DNA of 64,000 bases from JBOFOR01 sp051654865 (GCA_051654865.1 JBOFYV010000085.1:1-64000); one strand, 5' to 3'. Numbered from the stretch's first letter, positions 48,672-58,891 are shown. Program-made: numbers and translations. The notes: generated by a model not told the origin, from the sequence alone.

Positions 48672-51095
48672 TTAATCACACCCTTTAAACCAAATATCTT
48701 TTCCATATTCACTTATAGTTCTGTCTGAAGTGAATATACCTGATCTAGCTATATTTATTAACGCCATCTCATTCCATTTTGATTTATCTTTATATAACTT
48801 GTTTATTTTACGCTGACCATCTACATAGTTTTGTAAATCTCTTAATACAAAATATTCATCATTATATGTTATAAGTGAATTATATATTTCTCTACCCTCT
48901 TTATCCATATTAGGTATGAATCCATTTATTAAGTCATCTACTACTCTCTTTATTTTAGGATGAGAGTTATATAAATCTAATGCAGAATAACCACCATATT
49001 TGTTATAGTTTAATACTTGATTTGCAGTAAGACCAAATATAATAATATTGTCATCTCCTACTTGCTCATGTATTTCTACATTAGCTCCATCAAGCGTTCC
49101 TATTGTTATAGCACCATTCATCATAAGCTTCATATTACCAGTTCCAGATGCTTCTTTTGTTGTAGTTGATATTTGCTCACTTACATCCGCTGCTGGTATA
49201 ATAAGCTCTGCTAAAGATACTCCATAGTTTTCAATAAATACTACTTTTATCTTATTCTTTATTCTTTCATCATTATTTATTTTTTCTGCTAAAGAATTTA
49301 TAAACTTAATTATGCATTTTGCTAAATAATATCCAGGTGCTGCTTTAGCTGCAAATATGAACGTTCTTGGTACAATATCTAAATTTGGATTATCTAATAA
49401 TTCATGATATAAGTTTAAAATATGGAATGCATTTAATAATTGTCTCTTATATGCATGCAATCTTTTTATTTGAACATCATATATAGAATTCGGATCGATT
49501 TCTATGTTATATTTTTGTTTTATAAACTCTGCAAATTTTACTTTATTATTATATTTTATCTTTGCTAGCGCTTCTAATACTTCTTTATCATCTTTGTATT
49601 TTTCTAACTCTGCAATTTTAGATTGATCACTTTTCCATTCTGAACCTAGTTGGTCTGTTAATAATTGACTCAATTCTGGATTTGCACTTATTAACCATCT
49701 TCTATGTGCTATTCCATTAGTTTTATTGTTAAACTTTTCTGGTTCACGTTCATAGAAATCATTTAAAACTTCTCTTTTAAGTATGTCTGTGTGAAGTTGA
49801 GCTACACCATTCACACTATGACTTCCCACTATTGATAAGTTTGCCATTTTAGCTTCATTGTTGTAAAGTATTATCATTCTATTTATTCTGTCTCTATCAT
49901 ATCCTTCTTCAATAAGCTCTTGCTCATATCTTCTATTTATTTCTTCTATTATCATGTATATTCTAGGAAGTAGTTTTTTGATCATTTCTATTGGCCACTT
50001 TTCCATAGCCTCTGTCATTATTGTATGATTTGTATAAGATATAGTATGTTTTGTTATATTCCAAGCCTCATCCCATGATAATCCTTCTTCATCAAGTAGA
50101 ATTCTCATTAGCTCTGGAATACATAATGTTGGATGTGTGTCATTTATATGAATAGCAACTTTCTCATGAAGTCTGTTTATACTTAATTTATTTTTCTTAT
50201 ACTTTCTGATTATGTCCTGTATTCCTGCACTTACAAAGAAGTACTCTTGCTTTAATCTTAGTAATCTACCTGCATAATTTGAATCATTTGGGTATAAAAC
50301 TTGTGATATTTCTTCTGTATAATATTTATACATTAACGCATCATCATAACTACCTGAAAGGTTCATAGCATTTGATGTTAAAGGTCCAAAATCTCTACTT
50401 ATTATTTCACTCTTAAACAATCTAAGTGTGTTTATGCAACAATTTCTATATCCTATAATTGGTATATCATAAGGCATTGCCATTACAGGTATATAATTTT
50501 TATGAGTAACCTTAAATTTACCATTATCATTAACTAATTGTACATTACCTTCAAATTTAACTAAAATTGCTTTATTAGGTCTAACTGTTTCCCATACGTA
50601 ATTACCTTGAGTTAACCAGTTATCAGGTACCTCGACCTGATAACCGTTAACAAATTTTTGTTCAAATAATCCGTATTTATATCTAATTCCATATCCATGA
50701 CCATTCATATTTAAAGATGCCATTGAATCCAAGAAACAAGCAGCTAATCTTCCTAATCCACCATTACCTAGTGCAGGGTCAGCTTCCGCATCAACTAAAT
50801 CATCTAGGGAAATTCCTAATTCATCTAGACCTTGCTTTATGCTCTCTTCAATTCCTAAATTTAGCAAATTAGATTTTAATTGTCGTCCTAATAAGAATTC
50901 TACGCTAAAGTAATAAATTTCTTTTTCTACACTTATTTTAGTTTCTACCCATTCCTTAGCTATCATATCCTTAATTACACAACTTAGAACATTTAATAAC
51001 TGTTCATTTGTAGCTTCCTTTATGGATTGAGCATATAAGCTATACATTTTAGTCTCAAAATTTTGCTTGAATTTTTTCTTACTAAATGTGACCAA
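48672..51095 (-). CDS. glgP: Glycogen/starch phosphorylase
   Basis: An 807-residue glucan phosphorylase of full length. Family landmarks are FLLGRQLKSNLLNLG, LGNGGLGRLAACFLDSMAS, AIHINDTHPTLCIPELMRIL, QIKRLHAYKRQLLNAFHIL, and the PLP-Lys region EASGTGNMKLMMNGAITIGT. It uses PLP and phosphate to release glucose 1-phosphate from glycogen ends. The start codon is TTG, 9 nt after AGGAG. It is inside the glg operon between glgA and the amylase; the 1-nt gap to the amylase start suggests coupling. Confidence 0.97.
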   Translation of the reverse strand: MVTFSKKKFKQNFETKMYSLYAQSIKEATNEQLLNVLSCVIKDMIAKEWVETKISVEKEIYYFSVEFLLGRQLKSNLLNLGIEESIKQGLDELGISLDDLVDAEADPALGNGGLGRLAACFLDSMASLNMNGHGYGIRYKYGLFEQKFVNGYQVEVPDNWLTQGNYVWETVRPNKAILVKFEGNVQLVNDNGKFKVTHKNYIPVMAMPYDIPIIGYRNCCINTLRLFKSEIISRDFGPLTSNAMNLSGSYDDALMYKYYTEEISQVLYPNDSNYAGRLLRLKQEYFFVSAGIQDIIRKYKKNKLSINRLHEKVAIHINDTHPTLCIPELMRILLDEEGLSWDEAWNITKHTISYTNHTIMTEAMEKWPIEMIKKLLPRIYMIIEEINRRYEQELIEEGYDRDRINRMIILYNNEAKMANLSIVGSHSVNGVAQLHTDILKREVLNDFYEREPEKFNNKTNGIAHRRWLISANPELSQLLTDQLGSEWKSDQSKIAELEKYKDDKEVLEALAKIKYNNKVKFAEFIKQKYNIEIDPNSIYDVQIKRLHAYKRQLLNAFHILNLYHELLDNPNLDIVPRTFIFAAKAAPGYYLAKCIIKFINSLAEKINNDERIKNKIKVVFIENYGVSLAELIIPAADVSEQISTTTKEASGTGNMKLMMNGAITIGTLDGANVEIHEQVGDDNIIIFGLTANQVLNYNKYGGYSALDLYNSHPKIKRVVDDLINGFIPNMDKEGREIYNSLITYNDEYFVLRDLQNYVDGQRKINKLYKDKSKWNEMALINIARSGIFTSDRTISEYGKDIWFKGCD

Positions 51096-51109
51096 TATAA
51101 ATCACTCCT

Positions 51110-52552
51110 TTAATCTAGCATCTCATTATATGCAGCTATATAAGCTTTAGCTGACTTTTTCCAACTACTATCTGTATCCATTGCATTTATCATTAACTTA
51201 CGCCATGCTTTTTTATCTTTGTAAAGCTCTACTGCATCTTTTATGCAGTATAACATTTCATGTGCATTATAGTTTGTGAAACTAAACCCATTACCTTCTC
51301 CTGTATACTTGTTATAAGGGGTTACTGTATCTTTTAATCCTCCAGTTTCTCTAACTATCGGAAGAGTACCATATCTCATAGCCAACATTTGACCTATACC
51401 GCATGGTTCAAATAATGAAGGCATTAAGAATATATCACTTGCAGCATATATTTGTTGTGCTAGTGCACTATCAAAAGTTATTCTAGCTGAAACTTTTTCT
51501 GGATAGTGCGAATCATAATAATTAAACATAGACTGATATTGGTGTTCACCAGTACCCAGAACTACGATTTGTACATTCTCTCTAACTATTTCTGGCATAA
51601 TATATGATATTAAATCAAACCCTTTTTGTGACACTAATCTTGATACTATACCTATTAGCGGTATATCAGGATTCTTTTCTAATCCTAACACTTCCTGTAA
51701 ACGTAGCTTATTTTCTACTTTTTTATCTATACTCTTTATATCATAATTAACAAATATATCTTTATCTGTTTTAGGATCGTTTAAGTCATAATCTATACCA
51801 TTTAGAATTCCTTGTAATTTATACGATTTAGATTTTAGAAGACCATCTAATCCTTCTCCATAAAACTCAGTTTGTATTTCAGATGTATAAGTTGGACTTA
51901 CAGTCGTTACCTTATCACTGAATACTATTCCTGATTTCATAAAACTAACTCCTCCATAATATTCAACATCACCATTATGTAAGTGATGATATGGAAGGTC
52001 TAATACATCACCTAAAACATCTTTATTAAATACTCCTTGATACTGTAGATTATGTATTGTATACATAGTTTTTATGTTTCTATACTTTTCAAGGCCACTA
52101 TACTTTTCTTTTAGTAGAAGAGGAATCATTCCTGTATGCCAATCATTCATATTTACAACATCTGGATAGAAATTAAGTATTGCCATAGCTTCTAATACTG
52201 CATTACTAAAGAATGTGTATCTTTCTGCATCATCTCCATATCCATATAGGTATGCACCTTCTCCTTCTCTCTTGAAGTAGTATTCATTGTCTATAAAATA
52301 GAATTTAACTCCATTTAATTCCATTTCTAAAAGACCACAATACTGATTTCTCCATCCTACATTTACACTAAACACAGCTACTTCTTTAAGCTGAGATTTT
52401 AAATAATTCGGTATTGTAGAATATTTTGGTAGTATTACTCTAACATCAACACCTTCTTTTTTTAGTGCTTTTGGTAATGCATAAGCTACATCTCCTAGGC
52501 CACCTGTTTTAGCAAATGGCCAGCACTCAGATGTTACATAAAGAACTTTCAC
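51110..52552 (-). CDS. glgA: Glycogen synthase (ADP-glucose)
   Basis: A 480-residue GT5 glycogen synthase. ADP-glucose binding is in AKTGGLGDVAYALPKALKKE at the N-terminus, then VVNMNDWHTGMIPLLLKE, the C-terminal GLVSRLVSQKGFDL-like segment (here GIVSRLVSQKGFDLI) and MPSLFEPCGIGQMLAMRYGT with the catalytic Glu. The start codon is GTG, 6 nt after GGGGGAGG. It extends alpha-1,4 chains in the cytoplasm. It lies between glgD and glgP. Confidence 0.97.
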   Translation of the reverse strand: MKVLYVTSECWPFAKTGGLGDVAYALPKALKKEGVDVRVILPKYSTIPNYLKSQLKEVAVFSVNVGWRNQYCGLLEMELNGVKFYFIDNEYYFKREGEGAYLYGYGDDAERYTFFSNAVLEAMAILNFYPDVVNMNDWHTGMIPLLLKEKYSGLEKYRNIKTMYTIHNLQYQGVFNKDVLGDVLDLPYHHLHNGDVEYYGGVSFMKSGIVFSDKVTTVSPTYTSEIQTEFYGEGLDGLLKSKSYKLQGILNGIDYDLNDPKTDKDIFVNYDIKSIDKKVENKLRLQEVLGLEKNPDIPLIGIVSRLVSQKGFDLISYIMPEIVRENVQIVVLGTGEHQYQSMFNYYDSHYPEKVSARITFDSALAQQIYAASDIFLMPSLFEPCGIGQMLAMRYGTLPIVRETGGLKDTVTPYNKYTGEGNGFSFTNYNAHEMLYCIKDAVELYKDKKAWRKLMINAMDTDSSWKKSAKAYIAAYNEMLD

Positions 52553-52576
52553 TGATAACCTCCCCCTTCATTTTAA

Positions 52577-53707
52577 TTATATACTTGCATTTTTTTCTAT
52601 TATTACAGGATAATTTTCATCACCCTTCAATTCTTTTCCATCCCCTATATTTACATTCTTATCACATATTACATTATTTAGTTTAACATCGTTATCTATA
52701 GTACAATTTTGCATTATTATTGCATTTTCTATAACTGCACCTTCTTTTACATGTACTTTTCTAAATAATATACTATTCTTAACAGTTCCTTCTATTACAC
52801 ATCCACTTGCAACAAAAGAATTTTCAACTTCTGCACTATCTGCATAAATTGTTGGAGATTGATTCTTTTCTTTTGTAAATATTTTTCTCTCTGAGTAAAG
52901 TAACTCTTCAGCAACATCATAATTTAATAACTCTTTATTTATTTCAAAATAAGATTTAACTGAGTTTATGCACTTTAAATATCCTTTATGCTCATATGCT
53001 CCTACATTTAATTTATTTACTGCTTCACATATAAAGTCTTGTAGATAAGAACAATTCCCTCTACTTACTAAACTATATATATGTTCTATTAAATCTTGAC
53101 GCTTCATAATGTATGTTTCCATAGATATATTTACATTACTAAATGCACCTATATTACTACCCACATTTATTACTCTATGCTTCTCATTTATATCTAATGT
53201 TGAATTTCCTTCAAAATCTTCATGTGCATTAGTTACATTTTTATATATTATAGTTATATCATTTCCTGATTTTTTATGATGCTCTAATGCTTTTTTATAG
53301 TCTATATTACATACCATATAGCTTGGTGCTATTAATATGTATTCTTCATCACTTCTTTCTATATAGTCTATATTTGCTAATATGTTATAAATATCGCCTT
53401 TTTTATTTGAATAAACGTTTTTGTTTTTTGTATTTTCTGGACTAAATACAAATAGTCCACCTTTTTTTCTACTTAAGTCCCAATCTTTTCCTCCACCAAC
53501 ATGGTCTGTTAATGATCTGTATTTTTCTCTAGCAAATATTCCTACATTAGTGAAACCTGAGTTTACCATATTAGAAAGAACAAAATCTATTACTCTGTAT
53601 CTTCCACCAACTGGTGTAGATGCTACTGGTCTTGCATATGTAATTTGATTTATATTTGAATTTTTTCTATCATCTAAGTTTATTAATCCCATACATTCAT
53701 TTCTCAT
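52577..53707 (-). CDS. glgD: Glucose-1-phosphate adenylyltransferase, GlgD subunit
   Basis: A 376-residue GlgC paralogue. The N-terminal nucleotide-binding GGQGSRL signature of GlgC is replaced (GLINLDDRKNSNINQITYAR) while GGRYRVIDFVLSNMVNSGFT and the C-terminal left-handed helix (EVENSFVASGCVIEGTVKNS) remain. This fits the non-catalytic or regulatory GlgD subunit of Firmicutes that activates GlgC. The ATG at 53707, 9 nt after GGGGG, is chosen; the start lies 2 nt after the glgC stop, so they are coupled. Confidence 0.94.
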   Translation of the reverse strand: MRNECMGLINLDDRKNSNINQITYARPVASTPVGGRYRVIDFVLSNMVNSGFTNVGIFAREKYRSLTDHVGGGKDWDLSRKKGGLFVFSPENTKNKNVYSNKKGDIYNILANIDYIERSDEEYILIAPSYMVCNIDYKKALEHHKKSGNDITIIYKNVTNAHEDFEGNSTLDINEKHRVINVGSNIGAFSNVNISMETYIMKRQDLIEHIYSLVSRGNCSYLQDFICEAVNKLNVGAYEHKGYLKCINSVKSYFEINKELLNYDVAEELLYSERKIFTKEKNQSPTIYADSAEVENSFVASGCVIEGTVKNSILFRKVHVKEGAVIENAIIMQNCTIDNDVKLNNVICDKNVNIGDGKELKGDENYPVIIEKNASI

Positions 53708-53709
53708 AA

Positions 53710-54864
53710 TTAACATCCCCCTTGTAATACAGCTTCAGGTTTTACAACTTCATATTCAGAAACTACGTTTATTTCATCTATATCATTTTTTATACAAGAA
53801 TTATCTTCTATTGTAGCGCCTTCTCCTATCATTGCTTTCTCTATTATTACGTTATCCCCTATTTTCACATTAGGCATTATTACAGAATCTTTTACTATAC
53901 TATTTTTCCCAACTGTAACACCATGAGATAATACTGATTGCTCTAGTTTACCTAAAATTTTACATCCATCAGCTACTAATGATTTATTTATTTCTGCACC
54001 TTCTCCTATATATTGAGGTGGCATTGCCATTGTATTTGTATATATTCTCCAACTAGAATCATTTAAATCTACATCTTCTGGAGCTTTAATTAAATCCATA
54101 TTTGCATCCCATAAACTTTGTATAGTACCTACGTCTCTCCAATATCCTTTGAATGGATACGCAAACATTTCCTTATTATCTTCTAACATTTTAGGAATTA
54201 AGTTTTTACCAAAATCTTCATAGTTTGCATTTGTAATTTCTGATTCTTTAAAATATTGTCTCAACATCTTCCAATCAAATATATATACTCCCATTGATGC
54301 TAGGTTACTCTTTGGAGCTTCTGGTTTTTCTTCAAATTCATATATACTTCCATCTTCATTTGTATTCATTATTCCAAATCTAGAAGCCTCATCCCATGGA
54401 ACTTCTATTACTGCTATAGTTGCATTTGCTCCTTTTTCCTTATGGTAAGAAAGCATTTTACTATAGTCCATTTTATATATGTGGTCTCCAGATAATATAA
54501 GTACATACTCTGGATCATAATTGTCTATAAAGTCCATATTTTGATGTATTGCATGTGCTGTTCCCTTATACCAATTTCCTTCTTTTTCATTCATATATGG
54601 TTGTAATACATATACTCCACCATTTATTCTATCTAAATCCCAATGGCTTCCCATACCTATATGAGAGTTTAAAAGTAATGGTCTATATTGTGTCAAAACC
54701 CCTACAGTATCTATTCCTGAATTAGAACAATTGCTTAATACAAAATCTATTATTCTATATTTTCCTCCAAATGAAACTGCTGGCTTTGCTATTCTTTTAG
54801 TAAATACACCTAATCTCGAACCTTGTCCCCCTGCTAATATCATAGCTATCATGTCTTTTTTCAC
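53710..54864 (-). CDS. glgC: Glucose-1-phosphate adenylyltransferase, catalytic subunit
   Basis: A 384-residue ADP-glucose pyrophosphorylase. The catalytic loop AGGQGSRLGVFTKRIAKPAV, GGKYRIIDFVLSNCSNSGID, HYKMDYSKM-like LSGDHIYKMDYSKML, and FEEKPEAP motifs are all present; the C-terminal beta-helix (IGEGATIEDNSCIKN) is the allosteric domain. It makes ADP-glucose, the committed step of glycogen synthesis. With the adjacent GlgD it probably forms a heterotetramer. Confidence 0.97.
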   Translation of the reverse strand: MKKDMIAMILAGGQGSRLGVFTKRIAKPAVSFGGKYRIIDFVLSNCSNSGIDTVGVLTQYRPLLLNSHIGMGSHWDLDRINGGVYVLQPYMNEKEGNWYKGTAHAIHQNMDFIDNYDPEYVLILSGDHIYKMDYSKMLSYHKEKGANATIAVIEVPWDEASRFGIMNTNEDGSIYEFEEKPEAPKSNLASMGVYIFDWKMLRQYFKESEITNANYEDFGKNLIPKMLEDNKEMFAYPFKGYWRDVGTIQSLWDANMDLIKAPEDVDLNDSSWRIYTNTMAMPPQYIGEGAEINKSLVADGCKILGKLEQSVLSHGVTVGKNSIVKDSVIMPNVKIGDNVIIEKAMIGEGATIEDNSCIKNDIDEINVVSEYEVVKPEAVLQGGC

Positions 54865-54904
54865 TACAAATCCCCCTTATTAAATAGAATTTTATATATA
54901 AATT

Positions 54905-56911
54905 TTATAATTCTTTTATTATAGCTTTATCTGTTTTTATTTTTTTATTTTTACCACCGATTAAAACCTTACCATCTTTATTTATTTCAACAGTATCAAG
55001 TGTTATATTTTTCCCCTTTATAAATGTAACACCCATTGGTGGAACTTTTACTTTAATGTGATAATCTTTGTTATGCCATTTTTCACAAACTGCAACTAAT
55101 TCATTGCCTTCCATTGTTTGACCTGAACCCCAATATTTTTCAGAATCTGTGTTAAGTACTTCTTCATAAGTTCCATAATAAGGAACGCCTATCTTATAAT
55201 CATAATGCACAACAGGAGTAAAGTTTATTATTGCTATAACGAAATCTTTTGGCTTTTTGCCTTTTCTCATTAACACAACTACACTTTGATCCTTATTATT
55301 TGCATCTATAAAATCAAAACCTTCATAACTATTATCTATTTCATGCATAGCTTTTTCATTTTTATAAAGGTTGTTTAAATCTTTTACATACTCTTGCATT
55401 TTTATGTGTGGTTCTCTTTCAAGTAATTCCCACTCTAAGCCATATGCATATCTCCATTCTAATCCTTGACCAAATTCTGATCCCATAAACAATAATTTTT
55501 TACCTGGGTGAATCATATAGTATGCATACAGTGTTCTAAGTCCTGCAAACTTCTGCCATGGATCCCCTGGCATCTTATCTAATAATGATTTTTTTCCATG
55601 TACTACTTCATCATGCGATAATGGTAATATAAAGTTTTCTGAAAAAGCATACATAAACGAGAATGTAATCAATTCATGATGATGTTTTCTATATACAGGA
55701 TCCATTTCCATATATTTCAAAGTATCATTCATCCATCCCATATTCCACTTATATGTAAACCCTAAAGCCCCTTTGTATGTAGGTCCTGTTACCATCGGCC
55801 ATGCTGTTGATTCTTCAGCTATAATAAGCGGATTTTCTATGTGCTCGTACGCAGTCTCATTTAATCTTTTTATAAAATCTATAGCTTCTAAATTTTCTCT
55901 TCCTCCATACTTGTTTGGTCTCCATTCTCCAGAATCATAATCAAGATAAAGCATACTTGATACAGCATCTACTCTTATACCATCTATATGAAACTCTTTA
56001 AACCAATATAGAACATTAGATAATAAAAAACTATTTACTTCCGGCTTGCCTAAATCAAAGTGGGCTGTTCCCCATCCTATATTTTCTGCTTTCCAACTAT
56101 CTGAATATTCAAATTGAGCTGAACCATCAAATTTGTATAATCCATGATCATCTTTACAAAAATGACTATATGCAAAATCTAATATAACTCCGATTTCATT
56201 TTGATGACATTTATCAATAAATGCTTTTAATCCTTTTGGGTCTCCATATCTACTACTCGCACTATAATAACCTATTGTTTGGTACCCCCAAGACTGGTCT
56301 AATGGATGCTCTGTCACAGGTAATAGTTCAATGTGCGTATATCCCATTTCTTTTACATAATCTATCATTTCAAATAATTCTTCATATGAAAAAAATTCAC
56401 CATCCCATTTTCTTTTCCAAGAACTTAAGTGAGCTTCATATATATTCATTGGTTCATTATCAAAAACCTTCTTTACTCTTCTATTTTGCCATTTTCTATC
56501 TTTCCATTTGTAATCATCATGTGTATGTACTATTGATGCGGTATTTGGTCTTTTTTCCGAAAATACAGCGTATGGATCAGATTTTAATCTATGCACTCCA
56601 TCACAGCCTACGATATTATATTTATACTCTACTCCTTGAGTAATATTTGGTAAGAATATCGCCCAAATACCACTATTTTCTATATTTTCCATAGGATGAG
56701 ACTCTTTATTCCAATTATTAAAACTACCAGCTAGATATACCGATTTGGCATTAGGTGCCCAAACAACAAATGAAACTCCCTTTTGTCTATTATGAGACGA
56801 TATATGACTACCCATAAAATTATAACTGTCAAACGATTGGCCATTTTTGAATTTATCTATATTTTCTTTACTAATTATTTCACTATAAGTTATTGTTTTT
56901 TTCTTTGCCAT
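54905..56911 (-). CDS. glgB: 1,4-alpha-glucan branching enzyme
   Basis: A 668-residue GH13 branching enzyme. An N-terminal carbohydrate-binding domain (about 30-130; VSFVVWAPNAKSVYLAGSFN) is followed by the barrel: DFAYSHFCKDDHGLYKFDG, nucleophile Asp in DGIRVDAVSSMLYLD, acid/base Glu in LIIAEESTAWPMV, and third Asp in LPLSHDEVVHGKKSL; the C-terminal beta domain has GVPYYGTYEEVLNTDSEKYW. It introduces alpha-1,6 branches. It is first in the operon; a promoter with a TTGATA -35 lies upstream. The ribosome site is a long G run 12 nt from the ATG. Confidence 0.96.
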   Translation of the reverse strand: MAKKKTITYSEIISKENIDKFKNGQSFDSYNFMGSHISSHNRQKGVSFVVWAPNAKSVYLAGSFNNWNKESHPMENIENSGIWAIFLPNITQGVEYKYNIVGCDGVHRLKSDPYAVFSEKRPNTASIVHTHDDYKWKDRKWQNRRVKKVFDNEPMNIYEAHLSSWKRKWDGEFFSYEELFEMIDYVKEMGYTHIELLPVTEHPLDQSWGYQTIGYYSASSRYGDPKGLKAFIDKCHQNEIGVILDFAYSHFCKDDHGLYKFDGSAQFEYSDSWKAENIGWGTAHFDLGKPEVNSFLLSNVLYWFKEFHIDGIRVDAVSSMLYLDYDSGEWRPNKYGGRENLEAIDFIKRLNETAYEHIENPLIIAEESTAWPMVTGPTYKGALGFTYKWNMGWMNDTLKYMEMDPVYRKHHHELITFSFMYAFSENFILPLSHDEVVHGKKSLLDKMPGDPWQKFAGLRTLYAYYMIHPGKKLLFMGSEFGQGLEWRYAYGLEWELLEREPHIKMQEYVKDLNNLYKNEKAMHEIDNSYEGFDFIDANNKDQSVVVLMRKGKKPKDFVIAIINFTPVVHYDYKIGVPYYGTYEEVLNTDSEKYWGSGQTMEGNELVAVCEKWHNKDYHIKVKVPPMGVTFIKGKNITLDTVEINKDGKVLIGGKNKKIKTDKAIIKEL

Positions 56912-56955
56912 TCTTAAAATATCCCCCCCTTGCTGTTCTTTGTGTACAGTTATTA

Positions 56956-56998
56956 ATTATATAATAAAAACACTAACATTTATCAAATTAACGTTAGT
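56956..56998 (-). promoter_or_regulatory. Glycogen operon promoter with inverted repeat
   Basis: On the minus strand TTGATA (56981-56986), 17 bp, TATATA (56958-56963), about 45 bp before glgB. ACTAAC (56972-56977) and GTTAGT (56993-56998) form an inverted repeat straddling the -35, a plausible repressor or activator site. The remainder of the 396-bp gap up to 57307 is extremely AT-rich with only a terminator at its end. Confidence 0.55.
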
Positions 56999-57268
56999 AA
57001 AATTTATACAATTACTTGTGTTTTTCGCCATTTTTTTCATTTAAACTACCATTTTTCTACATTTTATTCTTTTTTTCTTCATTTTAATCACTGTAAATAC
57101 ATTTTATGATTATATTGTTTTTTAAAGTAATTTACGCTTAAACTATTTTTTTTAATATATATTCTATATTTCTACTTATTCTACTTAAATTCCTTCTTTA
57201 ATTTTATTTTTATACAATCAGTATATATATTTTTTTTATACATATCATTTTATTTATTATAAAAAAAT

Positions 57269-57290
57269 AAAAAGCCTACATAGGCTTTTT
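57269..57290 (-). terminator. Intrinsic terminator after the SPFH gene
   Basis: AAAAAGCCTA/TAGGCTTTTT with a 2-nt loop (shorter effective stem), with A and T tracts on both sides. Confidence 0.8.
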
Positions 57291-57307
57291 ATTGTATTTA
57301 AATATTT

Positions 57308-58294
57308 TTATTTTTCATCACTTAAAACTTCTTTTATACCTTTAAATGTTCCCAGGAAGTTTACAGTATCAGATGGCAATACTAACTTAGTTGCTTTACC
57401 ATCTGCAACTTTTTCTAATGCTTCTATTGATTTAAGCGCTAACATTGTATCATCTACATCTGATTCTTTCATTGCTGCAAATACTTTTCTTAATCCTTCT
57501 GCTGTTGCTTCCTGAACCTTCATAATTACTTCAGCTTCACCTTGTGCTTTTGCTATTGCTATTTGTCTAATAGCTTCTGCTTCTCCTTGTGCGTGTAATA
57601 TTGATGATTCTTTTTGTCCTTCTGCTTCTCTTATCATAGCCTCTTTTTTAGCTTCAGCTCTTAATATTGCAGATTGCTTTTCTCCTTCTGCTTGAAGTAT
57701 CGAAGAAGACTTGCTACCTTCGGCTTGTAGTATTGCTTCTCTTCTTTCTCTTTCTGCTCTCATTTGTTTTTCCATAGCTACCTGAATATCATGAGGTGGC
57801 ATTATATTCTTTAACTCTACTCTATTTACTTTTATTCCCCATTTGTCTGTAGCTTCATCTAATATAACTCTCATCTTAGTATTTATAATATCTCTAGATG
57901 TTAGCGTTTCATCTAAATCTAATTCTCCAATTATATTTCTAAGCGTTGTAGCTGTTAAGTTTTCAATTGCAGTTATTGGATTTGCGATTTCAAACGTATA
58001 TCTAACTGGATCTGTTATTTTATAATAAACAACAGTATCTATTTGCATAGTTACATTATCTTTAGTTATAACTGGCTGCGGTGGAAAATCTACTACTTTT
58101 TCTCTTAAATCAATTACATAACTCATTTGATCAATAAAAGGAACTAAGAAGTGAATTCCTGTATCCGCAACTCTAAGAAATTTACCTAGCCTCATAACAA
58201 TCCCTACTTTTGATTGTTTTATTACCCTCACACAAGATAATCCTATTGCTACGATTGCTACTACTATTACTATTGCAATTATTAAAGTAATCAT
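57308..58294 (-). CDS. SPFH/band 7 (stomatin-like) membrane protein
   Basis: A 328-residue SPFH protein. Residues 1-22 are a membrane anchor (TLIIAIVIVVAIVAIGLSCV), about 25-190 the band 7 domain (VGIVMRLGKFLRVADTGIHF, VDFPPQPVITKDNVTMQIDT), and about 170-255 a coiled coil with a repeated ILQAEG/AILRAE pattern that drives oligomerisation. It resembles QmcA/YbbK. It pairs with the NfeD-like protein 12 bp upstream, the usual partner; together they form membrane microdomain or protease-linked complexes. No FtsH or HtpX gene is adjacent. Confidence 0.93.
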   Translation of the reverse strand: MITLIIAIVIVVAIVAIGLSCVRVIKQSKVGIVMRLGKFLRVADTGIHFLVPFIDQMSYVIDLREKVVDFPPQPVITKDNVTMQIDTVVYYKITDPVRYTFEIANPITAIENLTATTLRNIIGELDLDETLTSRDIINTKMRVILDEATDKWGIKVNRVELKNIMPPHDIQVAMEKQMRAERERREAILQAEGSKSSSILQAEGEKQSAILRAEAKKEAMIREAEGQKESSILHAQGEAEAIRQIAIAKAQGEAEVIMKVQEATAEGLRKVFAAMKESDVDDTMLALKSIEALEKVADGKATKLVLPSDTVNFLGTFKGIKEVLSDEK

Positions 58295-58306
58295 ATTTTA
58301 TCCCTC

Positions 58307-58732
58307 CTACTTATTAACTTTTTTTACAATAAGCTTTACTCCCTCAATTTTTAATATTTCTACCATTTCATCTTTTTTTATCTCTTCACCATCGATAGAT
58401 ATCGCTGTCCATTCTTCTCCATCTAGGACAACTAATCCACTTTTATTATGTGGTATTGTCTGCCTTACTAAAGCTTTTCTATTTAGTATAGCTTGTAGAT
58501 TTGTATCATATTTATAATTTTTATCTTCCTTTACAAACTTTTTTGTAATTACTACTAGTAAAGTTGTTGATATTATTGCAAATAAGATCACCTGTATTAA
58601 TATACTTTTTATAAAGCTACTTAAAAATATTAATATTACTGCACCTACACTAAACCATATCAATGTTAAGGTTGGAGTCATAATCTCAGCTATCGCGAAT
58701 ACTATAGCTACAACTAACCATATTAGTTTCAT
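58307..58732 (-). CDS. NfeD-like membrane protein
   Basis: A 141-residue NfeD-type protein: three membrane helices in residues 1-70 (MKLIWLVVAIVFAIAEIMTP, LIWFSVGAVILIFLSSF, ILIQVILFAIISTTLLVVI) then an OB-fold domain from about 85 (ALVRQTIPHNKSGLVVLDGE, WTAISIDGEEIKKDEMVEIL). NfeD proteins form a unit with SPFH proteins. It is translated just before the SPFH gene (12-bp gap), so the two are one operon. Confidence 0.9.
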   Translation of the reverse strand: MKLIWLVVAIVFAIAEIMTPTLTLIWFSVGAVILIFLSSFIKSILIQVILFAIISTTLLVVITKKFVKEDKNYKYDTNLQAILNRKALVRQTIPHNKSGLVVLDGEEWTAISIDGEEIKKDEMVEILKIEGVKLIVKKVNK

Positions 58733-58873
58733 TTAATACCTCCATATATTTTCTTTCTCTAAATAATTATATTGCTTTATATTTAATATATTATCATTTA
58801 TTAACCATTTTTTAACATTCATTGTTAATTTGTATCTATTCTGTAACGTCTTAGTTGCTTCCCTACAACAAAA

Positions 58874-58891
58874 AAAGAGCATTTAGCTCTT
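58874..58891 (-). terminator. Intrinsic terminator after siroheme reductase gene
   Basis: AAGAGC/GCTCTT with a 5-nt loop, followed on the minus strand by seven T residues. Confidence 0.85.

Noticed and set aside
56985..57070. 27-codon ORF beginning MKKMAKN upstream of glgB
   Set aside because: No ribosome site; it runs through the predicted -35 and -10 of the glycogen promoter.
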